Program-made: the position numbers and the translations under genes
The notes under the pieces: model-generated
What the model was told of the DNA's origin: nothing
What the model saw: only the letters and a program-made list of their open reading frames with translations
Database searches by the model: none
Shown here: one piece after another, positions 24,375 through 36,584 of the stretch
Layout: each line of letters begins with the position of its first letter
Position numbering within the stretch: the stretch's first letter is position 1
Assembly: GCA_047495785.1 (NCBI GenBank)
Contig: JBLDXI010000032.1
Span: 4,402,001 to 4,466,000, forward strand
Direction of reading: 5' to 3'
DNA: 64,000 nucleotides
From: Lepidodermella squamata
Taxonomy: Eukaryota > Gastrotricha

Positions 24375-24818
24375 GGAGGACGCGGCAGCTCGCAGTATGT
24401 AGACGTGCGTAACGTCAACGCAGTCTGCGGCGACGGGCCGTGCATCGTGCCGACCGGCCAAGCGTGGCGCTACAAGGCGTCCGACTGGGAGCCGTACGCT
24501 GCCCACCTGCAGAATGTCGAGGACATTCGTCGATTCCTCCGGCATCACGGCATCGACGCGGCCCACCCGCCTCGGAGCGCCGACGAGCTGGCAATGCTGC
24601 TGCACCTCTCATTCACTGGTGATCTCACTGCGGCCGTTGTTGTTTATGTAAACTCGTTGCCGGGTTGCAAGGATGTGTCGAAAATTTACGGCAATTTGAA
24701 AAGTGCGGCTAGGAAAGCCCACGGTAACCGTTTTTACTGTCCCGGCACGCGTGATTTGATGTGTACTCGCCAGATTTTGAACACTTTCACCAATGAAAAT
24801 AAGTTAACTTCAGATTGA
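24375..24818 (+). CDS. Candidate last exon of an unrecognised + strand gene
   Basis: An open frame of 147 codons runs from an acceptor-like GATGCTCAG to a TGA at 24816-24818. Its codon use is GC3-rich, like the channel exons. Four Cys fall in CGDGPC and the PGC / YCPG / MC stretch, suggesting an extracellular protein. It could be a terminal exon whose upstream part is missing or decayed. A GTGATC inside at about 24620 might be a donor. There is no known domain that I can name. Confidence 0.35.
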   Translation, partial: GGRGSSQYVDVRNVNAVCGDGPCIVPTGQAWRYKASDWEPYAAHLQNVEDIRRFLRHHGIDAAHPPRSADELAMLLHLSFTGDLTAAVVVYVNSLPGCKDVSKIYGNLKSAARKAHGNRFYCPGTRDLMCTRQILNTFTNENKLTSD

Positions 24819-25805
24819 AGGTCATTTTTAGGTAGGCCTTCAAAGTGATCAACGGGAGGCTTAATCAAAACGTTGCCACTCGAATCTTCGGTGGTCGGCG
24901 CTGCTTTTTTCGGATTATTTTCGTCGAACTCGGTGTCAATAACCGTCGGTCAAGATCGCGCAAAAACACGGCGTAATCAATCGTGAGATTCCAGAAAATG
25001 CATGCAGCCACACGAGGGCAAAACGGACTTTCCATTCGATCGGCCCGGTCAACACCTGAGCTACATTAACACTACTAAGGTAGATCTATCCAATCCACAT
25101 TATTTTTATAAGATCGGTAGTCAACAACCGCAGTTTCCTTTCAGGTACTACATTATCTGTGTTGGTGACAACAACGCATCAGTCGAGTCACATCTCATCA
25201 AGTCGTTGTGGGACTTTATCATCAACATTGACAAGGAGATATTGATTTATAAGTTCAACCTCTGTGTAGTTGCTCTGTTAGTGCTGATGGCTACACGATT
25301 CCATTTACCAAATGTATTCTCTTGCTCACAAAAGCAGATGGTCTCGATGAGAAGCTGGAGGCGTCCCATTAAAAATTTGCTCTTTTCTTAACATCTACTC
25401 TTATTTCAACAATAGTGAATTTTGCTTTGCTTAATAACTGCCCAAGCATCTTGTAACATGGCCTCGCATTTCCTGCAAATGAGCGACGACGAATTTGAAG
25501 TGCCTAATAATTTGTAATAAAAGTGGTTTGTACTTCTATATATACTGATCATCCATTTCATAGCCGAGACTGGTTTCCTAACCATTTCAAATGATGACTC
25601 GAGTCTACATTTCGGTAAGTATGATTCATTTCAACCCGCGAACCCGAAATGTTATTTTTCAACCCCCTACAGACGCTGGAGTCACTCATTATCTGATGAT
25701 GAGCGACGACGATGACGAAGGAAGTTGCTAGAAGGAGAAGAGGAGGAAGGCTAGGATGAACGCGAAGAGGAATCCGACGGGTTAGGCGGCACCGTTGATG
25801 AACAG
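24819..25805. other. Region with short exon-like fragments only
   Basis: Short frames with plausible splice borders occur near 25459-25518 (MASHFLQMSDDEFE) and 25566-25732. The latter is two pieces joined across a GTAAG...CTACAG gap and ending LMMSDDDDEGSC. The repeated MSDD motif hints that both derive from one small acidic protein. They cannot be linked into one gene, so decayed copies are possible. Confidence 0.2.
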
Positions 25806-26460
25806 CGTGGCCGCGCGATTCCGCAGTGTGTTGCTGTAGTGGGCATCACGAACGAGCTGGATTTGGCATCTTTGCGCCAAGTCATCGGCGATCGAGCAGA
25901 GGTTTTGGCCGCACGTAATCTAATTGCCGGACTTTGCTATCGTGCCGCGGTGAAGTTCTCGACTGCCGCTGAGGCCGCTGCGTTTCAACTACGTGGCCAG
26001 TTATTTGCTGCCGTCGAGCAACCGCCACGTCAGGCTGGAAGATCTGCGCGCCTTGTCCTCGAAGGAGAGCGACGCCAGGTACGAGGCATTCGAGAAGGCC
26101 GATGTCGATCGCCTGTGCGATGTCACCGGATTAAAATCGCTTTCAAACGCGGTGCTGCCGGTGGAAACACTGGGCGACGTCGTAGAAGCCGCCACCAGCC
26201 CAGACGATATTACGAAGTCTACGCGAGCTTTTTATCTATCTTATTTAGAGCATTTTAACGAATGGATAATTATCAAATGTAAGTTTTTCAACCCGAAAAA
26301 TAAAAAATGCATTTCCGTTTCAATCTTAAGGGAACGTGCCCTGCACAAAGTGTGCAATGACGTAGACTATCTGGAACGAACTGCGGGTTTCGTTTACCAG
26401 TCGCTATCCGAAGCAAGAGAAACTCTGCAAGAATTAATGAGTTTTTTCCTTCTTTCTTGA
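25806..26460 (+). pseudogene. Possible vWA-like domain remnant with a frame change
   Basis: From an acceptor-like AACAG the frame reads CVAVVGITNELDLASLRQ, then IGDRAEVLAARN. This is like the late strand-helix part of von Willebrand A domains. Around 26030 the protein-like frame shifts by one base and continues as RLEDLRALSSKESDARY to a stop at 26460. No intron with matching phase joins the two. It is either a degraded gene or a gene with an unrecognised splice. The vWA assignment rests on pattern only. Confidence 0.3.
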
Positions 26461-27495
26461 AATGTAAAATTTCTCAATGAATGTATAACACTGAATCAAG
26501 TCGAACAACGCAGTAAATTATCAGATGTCCTTCCTTGATTTGAAACGTGGCAGATGCCGACAGTAGAAAAGTGGCGTATAATACCGAGCAATTATGCGAA
26601 AGTTTGTCGGCTGTGATCACGAAGATCTGATTTCTAATATTGACTACAAGGCTTTTGGTCATCTCAAGGCTCAAAATATGATTACATGATGATCTAATCA
26701 CCTATTTCTCCCCTCTATTCGACGATGAAAACAGCCGCGTATCAATAAGAAAGAAAGAAAAATTACATGAAATTAGGAGATCTCATAGTTAACGTTATTA
26801 CGTTTCCTCTACATGAAAAATATACCTGATTTTCACTAATTGAAATTTAAAGGTGAGCTAAAATTAAACTAAGTTAAAATTAGCCTATGGTCCCATTGCA
26901 ATTTTAGGTTTATGAGAAACATGCACGGAGTGAGATGAACTAAAAACTAAAGATGAAAGGCTAGTTCATAACCATATGATATCGAACAATTTAGAAAAGG
27001 TTAATAACAATAAATGCGGGATAAATCAAAGAAGAATACTGTAAAATGGATACTTATGCGAATATTTACCTGTAATTTGCCTTGCTCCATGATATCTTGA
27101 GGTGGCTGGTGGCGCGGATAGACACCGAATCATCCCCCAGTGAGAAGGCGCAGCAGACGGTAGGAATGGTGGCAGCTACGAAGGCGGCTGTTGCATTTGA
27201 GACTGGTTGATCGGAGGCGGCTGATGACCAAACTGCGAGCGTTGGATTCTGAGCGTTAGTCTGGCTAATAACCCAGTTGGCTTTAGTTTGCTTTGATGTT
27301 AACGAATGACGAGCAGGTAGCTGCTTTTGTGAAATACCGGCAGTCTTTATGGGTAATTTCGGCGGTGGTACATTCAAATTGTCGATCGTCGGTAGACTTA
27401 GATGAAGGTGATAGCGAAGAACCAGCTCGAGCCGATAATAGAGAAACTGCACCCAAGAATTGATAGCACTTGACGTAGACGGAACCCATTGAAAT
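26461..27495. other. No supported gene
   Basis: AT-rich DNA. Two overlapping - strand frames (27066-27518 and 27283-27489) have some protein-like features, the shorter one with three Cys. They conflict with each other and with the partial gene ending at 27496, so neither is called. Confidence 0.3.
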
Positions 27496-28060
27496 TCAGA
27501 GTGTACCGTATGGTACACGGTGTACGGTATTTCGTATCACGTCGGTGGAGACTTCAAAACATGATTCTAGTAGCTCGCAATTCGGTCGCTTGCTTGTTTC
27601 ATCGACTTGCATAGTACCCATTAGAGATCGAGCGACGAACGCAGCAAGTACACGCAATATGCAGATGAAGCTTTGAACACTCGCTTGACTTGAAGGTTCC
27701 CCGCCAGTGTTTCTTGAACAGCGTTCTGAAAATTAAATTTGTTTATTTCACTAGCTATTAATACAGACGGAGAAAGGCTGATTTGAACTAAGACCCCAAG
27801 ATTTTGAGTGTTGATTAATCAACTGGTATTAGATGGCCTTAAAACAGCCATCAGCTTTTCTTTTCATTCTTCTCATTATAACAATATTTTGGACTATTAT
27901 TAATTTCCATCAATTCAGATTCTGGGCAAGAGTCTTACCTTTAAATTTAAATGTCCCAATATTCGGCTGGTGACGAATCGCTTTGACGTGATCCATCTGC
28001 ACAAATTCGTCGATATCAGTTCCGTAAAGGAGATTTGTCTGCTTTAGTAACCATTTTATT
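27496..28060 (-). CDS. Candidate partial - strand gene of two exons
   Basis: Exon 28060-27939 and exon 27725-27496 (stop TGA) join in frame. Borders: CTTTTAG acceptor, AAAGGTAAG donor and TTTTCAG acceptor. The first exon encodes about 40 residues including TDIDEFVQMDHVKAIRHQPN. The second encodes 76 residues with five Cys. The 5' end is not found and no family is recognised. The intron is 213 bp, longer than usual here. Confidence 0.35.
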
Positions 28061-30076
28061 CTAAAAGGAAAATAAAACACATACATTTTATGAGTATCTT
28101 AAACATAAGAGAGCAATGACGAATATGATAGTTTGAACAGCAAGACTTGCAACAAATCGGAGAGCTATGTTGAATAGGTTTACAGTGCTGCCTGTTCAAG
28201 AAATGCTAAAATTGCTAAAAATGCGACAATTTTACCAACCCCAAAATGAGTAGTTCGCGAAAATTTTCACAGTAATGGCGTTCCATTAAAACTCTCGCAG
28301 TTATAAAGACAAGATTTGACAAAAAAACAACACAGACGTGTTCCACTGCATAACGATACTTGATGCATAATTCGGAGCTGCGTGGGGAGAAGGCACAGCT
28401 GAATGCAAACAGTAATAGAAAACAAAGCTGAACTATGAACTCAATCGATAAAACTAAGTAAATGTTTTACGTGTAAATATTTGGGAAGGCCCAAAAAGAG
28501 GCGTGCGCAATTTTCGCCACCCACCATGATCTATTGAAATTCAAAACCAGGCTTCATAGCCGCGTACTCAAAGTTTCCTACTCGCCAGTTACCGCCTAAA
28601 TGAAAAGCCTAGAGATGTACATGCTATAAAGTTGCTCTGAAGTTGCAATTATGCCTTGGAAGAGAGCTGTAAAACTTCAGAAGTCCGACTGTCCACTAGA
28701 TACAGATACAGAAATTTTATTGTGATTCTCAGAATCTACAATTTGTCGAAATGATCACAGGGTATCGAAGACAAAGAAGCAAATAAAGCACAGATAAAGA
28801 AGCAAATAAAGCACAGACTGTCCGACTGTCCACTTAAAGGGGCTGCTTACAGCGGTTAGCGCGGGCAACAATATGATTGGGTCAAAACTATAGTAGGGGA
28901 CTTCCAAAGAAAGGTGAGAGTTGGGAGAGGATAGTGACGAAAAAGGGAATGACCACGGAAAAAGAAAAAATGTATAATATAAAGCAATATACATATAGAG
29001 AAATGTCCCAGGCGTTTCCAGTTTCCAGGTGTCCCCAGGACGGAGCATGTAGATCACGCGATCACGACTTTCGCGAAATGCACGCCGAAACATAGCCACG
29101 CGCTACATGGCGGCACGCGGCACGCGGTTTCGGAAGTTTTTCACAAAGATAAATTATTTGGAATTTGTTCTCTTTATCAACATCTAAAAACATATAATTT
29201 AAAAATTGCATTATGTTTTGGCGGTATTTTTTCAAAAACTTGTGATGTTAAATGTTAAGCACGAAGGTGCAGCCAACTTAACCGGCTGATGACGACCGGT
29301 TCTTCGTAGAGCTTCTCAAAGCAAGATTTGAGAGAGGCCTGTGGAGAGCTGGTGAAAGAGGCAACAAAGGATCCACGTATTTAGAACTCATCACCTTTTC
29401 ATATATCTGAATGAATGAATCAGTGGAATCCGAAGTTGTGCTGCTGCGTTGCGTTGCTTAGAAGTTGCGTCAATTTTTTTTTATGAATATTCCTAGTAAA
29501 ACATGTTAACAAATGAATACAAAATGTAAACAGAGGAGAAGAAAAAGCTTCACATTGTTAAAAAGCTAATGGAAAAGGATCGAAAAAGGCAGAACTGCTG
29601 CGGTGATAATTTCAGGCTCTAACACTGAAAGAGAACTTCAGGTTACGCTTCAAGTCACCATCCTCACTATACGCATTGTACAATATGTGCAACCGTTTCT
29701 CTTCTGTGAGCAAGACTACAATGTTTCACATCTTGGTGGAAAGGTGAGCAGGTAAAGTATGTGCGCTATGTGGTCATTTGCATACAGTTCCACTGAATGG
29801 GAACGCTAATTTTGGACTTGTTTGAAAACCGTTAACATAAGCTAGCGTTTAATTTAATATATAATATATAGATGAATGAATTGCATAATCTGAATACAGA
29901 GACCTAAATTGACGCTGGGTCGTCGATATTGTGTCCATCTGAGTGTAAAAAGTGTAACGATGACAGAATGACCAACGTGGGTCAGCAGCACTGCGGGCCG
30001 CTAATTGCATGGCTTTATAACTACATCCGGAACCATTGCAGTCTGGCGCTTCTTAGCATATTATAAGATCGAAGAG
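28061..30076. other. No supported gene
   Basis: AT-rich intergenic DNA. The only structure seen is a small tandem repeat at 28773-28817. The promoter of the Cys-rich gene starting at 30077 should lie at the right end. Confidence 0.4.
28773..28817. repeat. Two-copy tandem repeat, about 22 bp unit
   Basis: AAAGAAGCAAATAAAGCACA occurs twice, one unit apart. Confidence 0.7.
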
Positions 30077-30805
30077 ATGGCAAATATTATGTTTCTTTAT
30101 ATATCCTTGATGACTATTGTTGCTCGATTCACCGTATATTGCTCTCCTGTCAGATCAGTAAGCATTTGCCGAAAATTCGCGGCTGAAAATTCAGCGTTTC
30201 GTTTGATTTCAGCATCGCGTCTGTGAATTCAATACGCCTGGAGGCGACAAGTTTCCAATTTGCGCAGCATCTGGGTCTTGTTCATTCGGAGATCGCCGCG
30301 ACGAATTTATTAATGTGCGCTTTTCCCTAATAGTTGATACGCTTCATTGATGAATTTCCTCTTTCCTAACCTGCGATTTCTGTGAATTATATTTCAACAG
30401 CTCATTCAGCTGCGTGAGCCGCAAAAGTCGTTCAACGCCTTTTCAGCGTGTTGCGCTTCGCTGAGCACGACGCTATCTTACACGGCTCTGTTGCCTAAAC
30501 CAACCGGAGGAAAGATGAACATAGTTCCAATTGTCATATGTTACCCAAGTAATTATCTTTATCGGAAGGTGACAATGAAGGGTCAACAAATTTGCACGGA
30601 CATTCCGGAATTGTGGCGGCTGAACTCAACCGTAAGAATAATTAATCTGTGCGATAAAAAATTCTTATTTTTTTGTATTTTTCAGGTAGCTGCGGCTGGC
30701 TACACATCGTATGAATCTTGCTGCGCAGATTTGGAAAGATCAAAGTCAGTGAAATACGCAATGGAAGACGAGTACGGCTTGAACATCAATATTTGCATGG
30801 CTTGA
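30077..30805 (+). CDS. Secreted cysteine-rich protein, 177 aa
   Basis: Four exons (30077-30157, 30213-30314, 30401-30631, 30686-30805) join with all three introns in phase 0. Donors are GTAAGC, GTGCGC and GTAAGA; acceptors are ATTTCAG, TTCAACAG and TTTTCAG. The first exon encodes a hydrophobic signal-peptide-like start (ANIMFLYISLMTIVA). The mature part has about 11 Cys, including two CC pairs (SACCAS and ESCCAD) and single Cys near the end (NICMA), suggesting a disulfide-knit extracellular domain repeated twice. The signal-peptide ATG was chosen over upstream in-frame codons because hydrophobicity begins there. I do not recognise the family. Part of its 3' end recurs at 31761-31910. Confidence 0.65.
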
Positions 30806-30900
30806 TAATATGGGATTCCTTCTTTAAAAATCGAACTTGAATGGCTTTCAGTGAAGAAAATATGACAAATTACTCGTTATCATTGTTGGGCCAATGTTAT

Positions 30901-30906
30901 AATAAA
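30901..30906 (+). terminator. Polyadenylation signal of the Cys-rich gene
   Basis: An AATAAA hexamer lies 95 nt after the stop at 30803-30805. Confidence 0.6.
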
Positions 30907-31760
30907 ATCATGTCATTATCGTGCGAAAACTTGCACTACTTATTACCTCTCGCACATGCAGTGCTTCAAGTAATTTTGCATGGCTCAGAACAAGAACACG
31001 ACTGACTGAAGGTTCCTATAACTTATTATGATAAAATTTAGCACTTTTAGCTTTCAAAGTCCCATAAAAGGGATTTATTTCGAGAAAAGAATGGCTGAAC
31101 GCAGCTTTGCCTAAAATAGCACGCTCTTAAAAAGTTGATAAGGTGAGGGGTAACTTGGCCGGAAAACGGTTTTGTGAAGCTAGCTGTTCAACTTTCATAC
31201 CGCAGATTTGTTTACTGCGTCAAAATGTTGGCAAAATGTTAGCTGACGGCCGCCATAACTCCATGCCCCAGAGCCACGGCAGATAAAGCAGCAGCAACGG
31301 TGGATTTCATTTGTCCAATTAAGCCCTATTTCAGCTATGATTTCATTTCAAATATGAGTATGATTTCAAAGTCAGATGCAGCAATAAACATCACACAGAG
31401 ACAGACATTTGCAAACCGCCGAGACTGGCGGCTGTTTGGACCCTCAATAAAACGCGCGTTTTCAAAAAACACTCCGGCGAAGAGGAAGGCGACGGGAAAG
31501 ATTGTGAAGAACTCGACGAGAAGAATAAGTCCTGCAGCGGCGAGCGGAAGAAACTTGCGACATATTGCCAAACCTCGCGACCTCATACATTTTCGATGCT
31601 GGATTTCCAATAAAATAAAAAAAATTCGTTTTGCCTTTGATGCGTCGCGTTTAATTTGGTTCGATTTGACAGTGACATGTGACATTTAGCAGGCGCTATC
31701 AAGTTGAAAAGGAAATTTGACGAAATTGCTACGACTTTTCAAGACAGCCCTAGCGCTAGG
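30907..31760. other. No supported gene
   Basis: Open frames on both strands at 31300-31690 are mirror images without splice or start context. Nothing else is seen. Confidence 0.4.
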
Positions 31761-31910
31761 CGAATCAACCGTAAGAATATTTAATCTGCGATTCTTTCAA
31801 ACTTCTTTCAAACACTCATGTCTAATGTGCTTCTTTCTTGTTTCAGAAAAGGAAATGACGGATAGCTCGGTATCATTTATCGGGCCAATGCGCTATAATA
31901 AAATCTAAAA
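31761..31910 (+). pseudogene. Rearranged fragment of the Cys-rich gene's 3' end
   Basis: The segment starts with a near copy of the exon 3 / intron 3 border of the gene at 30077 (TCAACCGTAAGAAT, then TTAATCTG). It jumps straight to a near copy of that gene's 3' UTR (TATCATT..GGGCCAATG..ATAATAAAATC). Exon 4 is missing. This is a duplicated and deleted remnant, not a functional gene. Confidence 0.6.
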
Positions 31911-32430
31911 TCCCAGCGTCATCATGCGTGGTTCCAAAACAGACTTGCAATACAATACATTGTTTTTGGTATACTATTGATGTTATAAAAGTTGGACAGC
32001 TAATACCGGTTAGCTTGAAACCGGTCAAAGGTTACCCCATACCACGGTACTTTTAAGAAACTTTTAAGAAACTTTAAGGCTGTATATTTTGGACAAAGCT
32101 GCGTTCAGTACCTACGTTTCTCGACATAATTATATTCCTTCAGACTTTGAAACACTAGCGTACAATTATATGCTGGCGGACGCCCCAGGAATGATATGAA
32201 AGTCCCGTATGAACCGTGGAATGAAAAAGACAGCTGTTAGTATGTTGATCTTTCCATTGATTTTTTATTCAATTTTATCAATAAGCATTTATTCGGCGCC
32301 GGTCCGAAGCCCGTCACCAAATGGCAGTGTGGTTGCGATGATGTTGTGTCTCAGAAGTGGGTCCTTAAATTTTCCTTAATCATTTTTTGCCGGGGTTTCT
32401 TGATATCAACAGGTTTCCATCCAGTTTCGT
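31911..32430. other. 3' flank of the leftmost low-complexity gene
   Basis: No gene is seen. TTTATT at about 32263 and 32286 would read AATAAA on the - strand and could end the transcript of 32431-33203. Confidence 0.4.
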
Positions 32431-33203
32431 TTAGAAAGCGAAGCGACCGAAGCCAAGGCCGTTACCGCCGAATCCACCGAGACCGCCGAGGCCGCCAAAC
32501 CTAAGACCGAATGGGAAACTGGTTATAAAACATATTAGATTAATATGTCATTCCGACATAGGCAATGAAAGATTCTCAAGTGCAAGTGCCGTCTTACTAC
32601 AACGTTAAATTTTGTTTTGTTTACCCGGCGTTGTTGCCGCCGAAGCCACCAGCGAGGCCACCGAAGTTGTTGGCACCACCGAAAGCACCGAGGCCATTTC
32701 CGAATCCGCCGAAGATACCGTTGTAGCCGTTGGCACCCTGGAGGCCGTTGAAGCCGTTGGCACCCTGGAGGCCGTTGAAGCCATTAGCACCCTGGAGGCC
32801 GTTGAAGCCGTTGAAGCCAGCATTGCCGCCCTGAAGACCAGTGAGGCCCTGGAGGCCCTGGAGGCCGTTGGTGTTGAAGTTGTTCCACGACTGGGCACCG
32901 TTGGTGTTGGCGACGTTGCCGAGGTTGTAGACCTGACCGTTGTTGTTAACCTGGCCAGTCGACTGGGCTGCGACGGGCTTGCCATTCTGGTTGCCAGTGC
33001 CGTACGAGGTGTAGTAAGACCACGAGTTTCCTTGAGGATTGCTGACCGACTGGGAAGTGATCGGAACCTGGAAACCGGCGGCATTCAGGGTTGGCGCGGC
33101 TGTCAATTGATAACGCCGTCATTCGAAATACTTCAATCGGCTATTTCCAAATCTTACCGTTGGCGCAAGCGACAGCGGCGAGAGCGATGACAGCGGCGTA
33201 CAT
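32431..33203 (-). CDS. Secreted Gly/Asn/Leu-rich structural protein A, 202 aa
   Basis: Exons 33203-33158, 33099-32625 and 32518-32431 join in frame (609 nt). Exon 1 is 46 nt and encodes a signal peptide (MYAAVIALAAVACAN). The first half of the mature chain is Asn/Gln/Ser/Tyr-rich (NSWSYYTSYGTGNQNG). The second half is a tandem repeat of NGLQGANGF and then Gly-rich. The C-terminus is GFGRFAF. It is probably extracellular and disordered or fibrous. It is the leftmost of 13 same-strand genes and lacks the GRYDHAASLL block of its neighbours. It shares exon-1 design and the aromatic tail with them. Confidence 0.8.
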
Positions 33204-33348
33204 TTCTGTTAGTAACTTTGCGTTAATCCGGCGTAAGGACCTAAAATTATTGAACAGGAAATCAGTTTTAGTGGTGAATGTGTTCTTTAGGTTTTGCGTT
33301 GGTTTCGAAGCTGTATGAATTTATGTTGATACGTTAAAGTGAAATTGT

Positions 33349-33355
33349 CTATATA
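33349..33355 (-). promoter_or_regulatory. TATA box of gene A
   Basis: TATATAG on the - strand, about 146 bp before the ATG at 33203. Confidence 0.5.
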
Positions 33356-34454
33356 GGCACCTGAGCATGCGCGGCCGGTGGTTTTAAGCTAGCCGAGCTG
33401 CGGCCGGCGTGTTATGCCCGTGTCAGTAGTTGTTTTTTGCTTCATTTTTTTCGCGGCTCGTTGTGATGGTGGTCAGCAGCGCACGGCTCGCCACTCGAGG
33501 GCTCGAGCCTAATGACAGTGTGTTTTCGATTTTTCACTCGCTCGACAAGGCTCGGCATGTCGAGCAAAGCTTTATAGTATCACAAAAATGTTCACGCGCA
33601 AATAACAGGTGCTAAGTTAATGCTGGCCGTGGCAATTTTCATCATAACTACAAATCGCACCGGGCATTAAATAATGGCAAGTTAAAACACGACAAGCGAG
33701 CGATCATTTAAGAAGATCCGCGTAGAAGCCGAGCCTTGCTTGATATTTTTTCCCGCTAATGAAGCTCACCCGCGCCAGTTGGGTAATCATAAGCTTGTAA
33801 AATTATAAAATTGAGCATAATTATCAACTACGCTGTCGTTGGCGTGAATTGATCAAATTACCACATGTGATGTTGCCGCTATCCGTAATTACAGATGCAT
33901 TGTTCCTAATAGCTCCGTGGTTAAAAACACTGGAGAAGAGAGAAATTCTTACAAAACCTCGTAAAAAACCAACGCTAAATCTAAAGCGTAAAAGGTAAAA
34001 ATCTGAAACAACTGGGGGACTGCAAAAATTGCTAATCCCGCTCCGAACGCTCTGGGATTCTGCAGCATTATTAAAAAAGGAGTTTATACAAATTTGAAAA
34101 ATAAAAGTCATAACGAGAACGGAACAAAAAATAGCCATAATGAATCTGCCAACATTTAGTTATGAGGCACCGCGCCCGATAACTGTCATCTGTATTGATG
34201 AGAGATATACAACCTGCAACTCTTCTTCACTCTCAGTTCGCTGGTAAACCATTGCAACTAATATGACGAAGACAATCAGAAACGTATATGTCAAAATTCA
34301 GGTTTTTTATTTTTGCCATTCCTTTAATTGTAAATTCTCGGAGCTTTAACGTCGTTCAGACAGTTGTAAAAAAACTAGCATTTCAACATGATTAAGCTGA
34401 TCGGATATATCAGTCAAATCTCCCGTTATATTGAGCTTTTAATTGCCGAAGTGC
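33356..34454. other. Intergenic, no supported gene
   Basis: No gene or clear repeat is seen. The frames at 33824-34138 (-) and 34388-34660 (+) lack support. Confidence 0.4.
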
Positions 34455-35152
34455 CTAATAGTAGCCACCTCGTCTGTAGTAGTATGGCGCAAAACCGTAG
34501 TAATGGTTGTATGGCGCACCCCAGCCGTAATTGCCATAACCGAACGGAGACTGGTATGCCTGTTGATGGTTGTTATTCGCAGCCGCACCGCCGTACGCTC
34601 CGCCATGCGCGCCGTAGTTATGGCCAGCCGCCTTGTGACCATCGGCTTCCGCGCCATTAGCTTCCCCGGCAGCGGCCTGGCTTCCCTGCCAGCCCTGGGA
34701 GCCTTGGGAACCGCCGAAGGCGAACCCACTGTCGTATTTGCCAGCTGCTTGCTCAGCAGCTGCGGAGGTCCGATCTGATGCGGCGAGAAGTGAAGCGGCG
34801 TGGTCGTAGCGGCCAGCCGCGTGCTGCGCGTCAGCATGCTGAGCACCCTGACCGAAAGCGCCGGCGGCCTGAGAGCCTTGCGAGCCTTGAGCGCCTTGAT
34901 AACCGGCATTGCCGAAATTCAGTTGGTGACCACCGCTTCCGAAGGCGCCTTGGTCAGAAAACGCACCGCCCTGAGCGCCACCATGGGTTCCTGCCGAATA
35001 GCTGCCGGCAGCTGCAGCGTTGGCGAGAGGGACGACTCCAGCTAATGAAATGAGAAAAGTAGGAAATAGTTATATCAACTCAAGGTTTTCTCGAAAATAG
35101 TATTACCTTTCACTGTTGCGATGAGTCCAAGCACAAGCGCAGCGATGTACAT
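34455..35152 (-). CDS. Secreted Gly/Ala/Gln/Tyr-rich structural protein B, 210 aa
   Basis: Exon 1, 35152-35107 (46 nt), encodes MYIAALVLGLIATVK, a signal-peptide-like start. Exon 2, 35041-34455, follows a 65-bp intron in phase 1. The mature chain starts Gly/Ser/Gln-rich (GAQGSQGSQAAGAFGQGAQ), then has the family block GRYDHAASLLAASDRTS. It continues with AAGKYDSGFAFGG and ends with a Tyr-rich tail (YNHYYGFAPYYYRRGGYY). The frame lacks an internal ATG, so it is visible only after splicing. Its nucleotide sequence has diverged from genes C, D, E and G, which makes it an older paralogue. Confidence 0.8.
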
Positions 35153-35300
35153 CGTATCCTGAATTATTTTAGACATATATTAGACGAACCTATGATTATC
35201 GCCGGTAAATATTTCTGATCTTACCTGATTCTAGGCCGAAAATCACAATTGTGAAACTATAAAATGTTTGATGACGATGGTTATCTTCCATCTCACCGCT

Positions 35301-35308
35301 CTTTATAG
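35301..35308 (-). promoter_or_regulatory. TATA box of gene B
   Basis: CTATAAAG on the - strand, about 150 bp before the ATG at 35152. Confidence 0.5.
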
Positions 35309-36584
35309 CGCGCAGAGTCAAAATAACATTCGAAAACAACCAGCTTTTTCGAAAACATGTTTTGCTAACACCGCTAACCAGTTTTCAATTCGAATCATAT
35401 TGGCGCGCTTATGCCAATACTATTCCATATTATTGAAACACTAATTTCCTAAGGATGATCATTCAGTGATTACAACAGTGATAAGCCCGACAAAGATAGT
35501 TTAATGGTCTTTTTCCTTGGAATTTTGAATATAAAACATGGAGTGCTGCTTTGACGAGCTAATACGGCAGTATTGTCACCGTTTCGTCGGTAGCGCGATT
35601 CGTTGCAGCAGTTTTAACACTTGCTTTGCATTTCGTCGTAAATACCTTGTTTTGAGAGTGTAAATTTCAATGGGGGGCCCATTGAGATTTACCACTCGCG
35701 AGCTACCTTATATTATGCGCGAATAAGCTAGTCTCTGCTATTGCTGTGTAAATAAAATGTTAATGACGGTTGATAAAAGAGATATGAAAAGGTTAATAAT
35801 AGCGCTAATTTATATAATTTCCCTATGAACAAACAGTGCCATCATGAAAATGCCATTGTTCGAAGCATAGGTTAGATGAAGGAACTAAGGAGAGTAACAG
35901 ATTACACAGCGGTCAAAATACATGCTTGGAGGATGAGAAGTTTCTTAACGAAAACGTCTTGAATGAGTTTCTCGGCGCTGCTATAACAAAGCAAATTGCG
36001 GAGGTAACATCGGTTCAAACAAGCTTTTGTACAAAATCAAAAAATTAAAAAAAATAGCCATCAACCGGTTACATCTTGAGTCTTGAACAATAAGCCTCTC
36101 TTTTAGCCACCATTTCTTTTAAGCCAAATCTATGATCAGTGATAAAAATCGACTCTCTGGAAGTTAGAAGTCGAGATGTCCCAAATTAATAACCTTTATA
36201 TTTAGGTATATGTTGGTTTGATTGCGTATAACTTTCTCATCCCATCACGGGTCTTCTCTGATCAGCGCCCGGTATCCAGTTCAAGGCCCATTGGAATACT
36301 TTAGACTTCCAACATTGTGGCAGTGGGTATGATTCAAAAAGAAACACTTCGCTTTGCAGTCTTTGCCTTGTGCAAATCTTTCATTTCAATCATCGACAAA
36401 CACCGAGACAAACAGTTGAATGTCATGAGTGGAAAAAGTGAGAAAGAACAGAATGATTTTTGACACAACAGATCATCAGTTTGAATTAAGTCACTGCCAC
36501 GTCGATAGTGGGATTAGGGTGCAAGGAAGGTGCAGAAGGGAACATTGTGCAGTTGTGTGGGGTCGGGATCGTTTGGCTGGCGCT
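35309..36584. other. Intergenic, no supported gene
   Basis: AT-rich spacer between B and the 3' end of C. Nothing recognised. Confidence 0.4.

Noticed and set aside
28755-29099. Hydrophobic 114-codon - strand frame
   Set aside because: It covers the small tandem repeat and has no exon context.
32605-33084. Ser/Thr/Arg-rich - strand frame at gene A
   Set aside because: It is an alternate frame of gene A exon 2. The Gly/Asn frame splices to the signal peptide and to the GRFAF tail.
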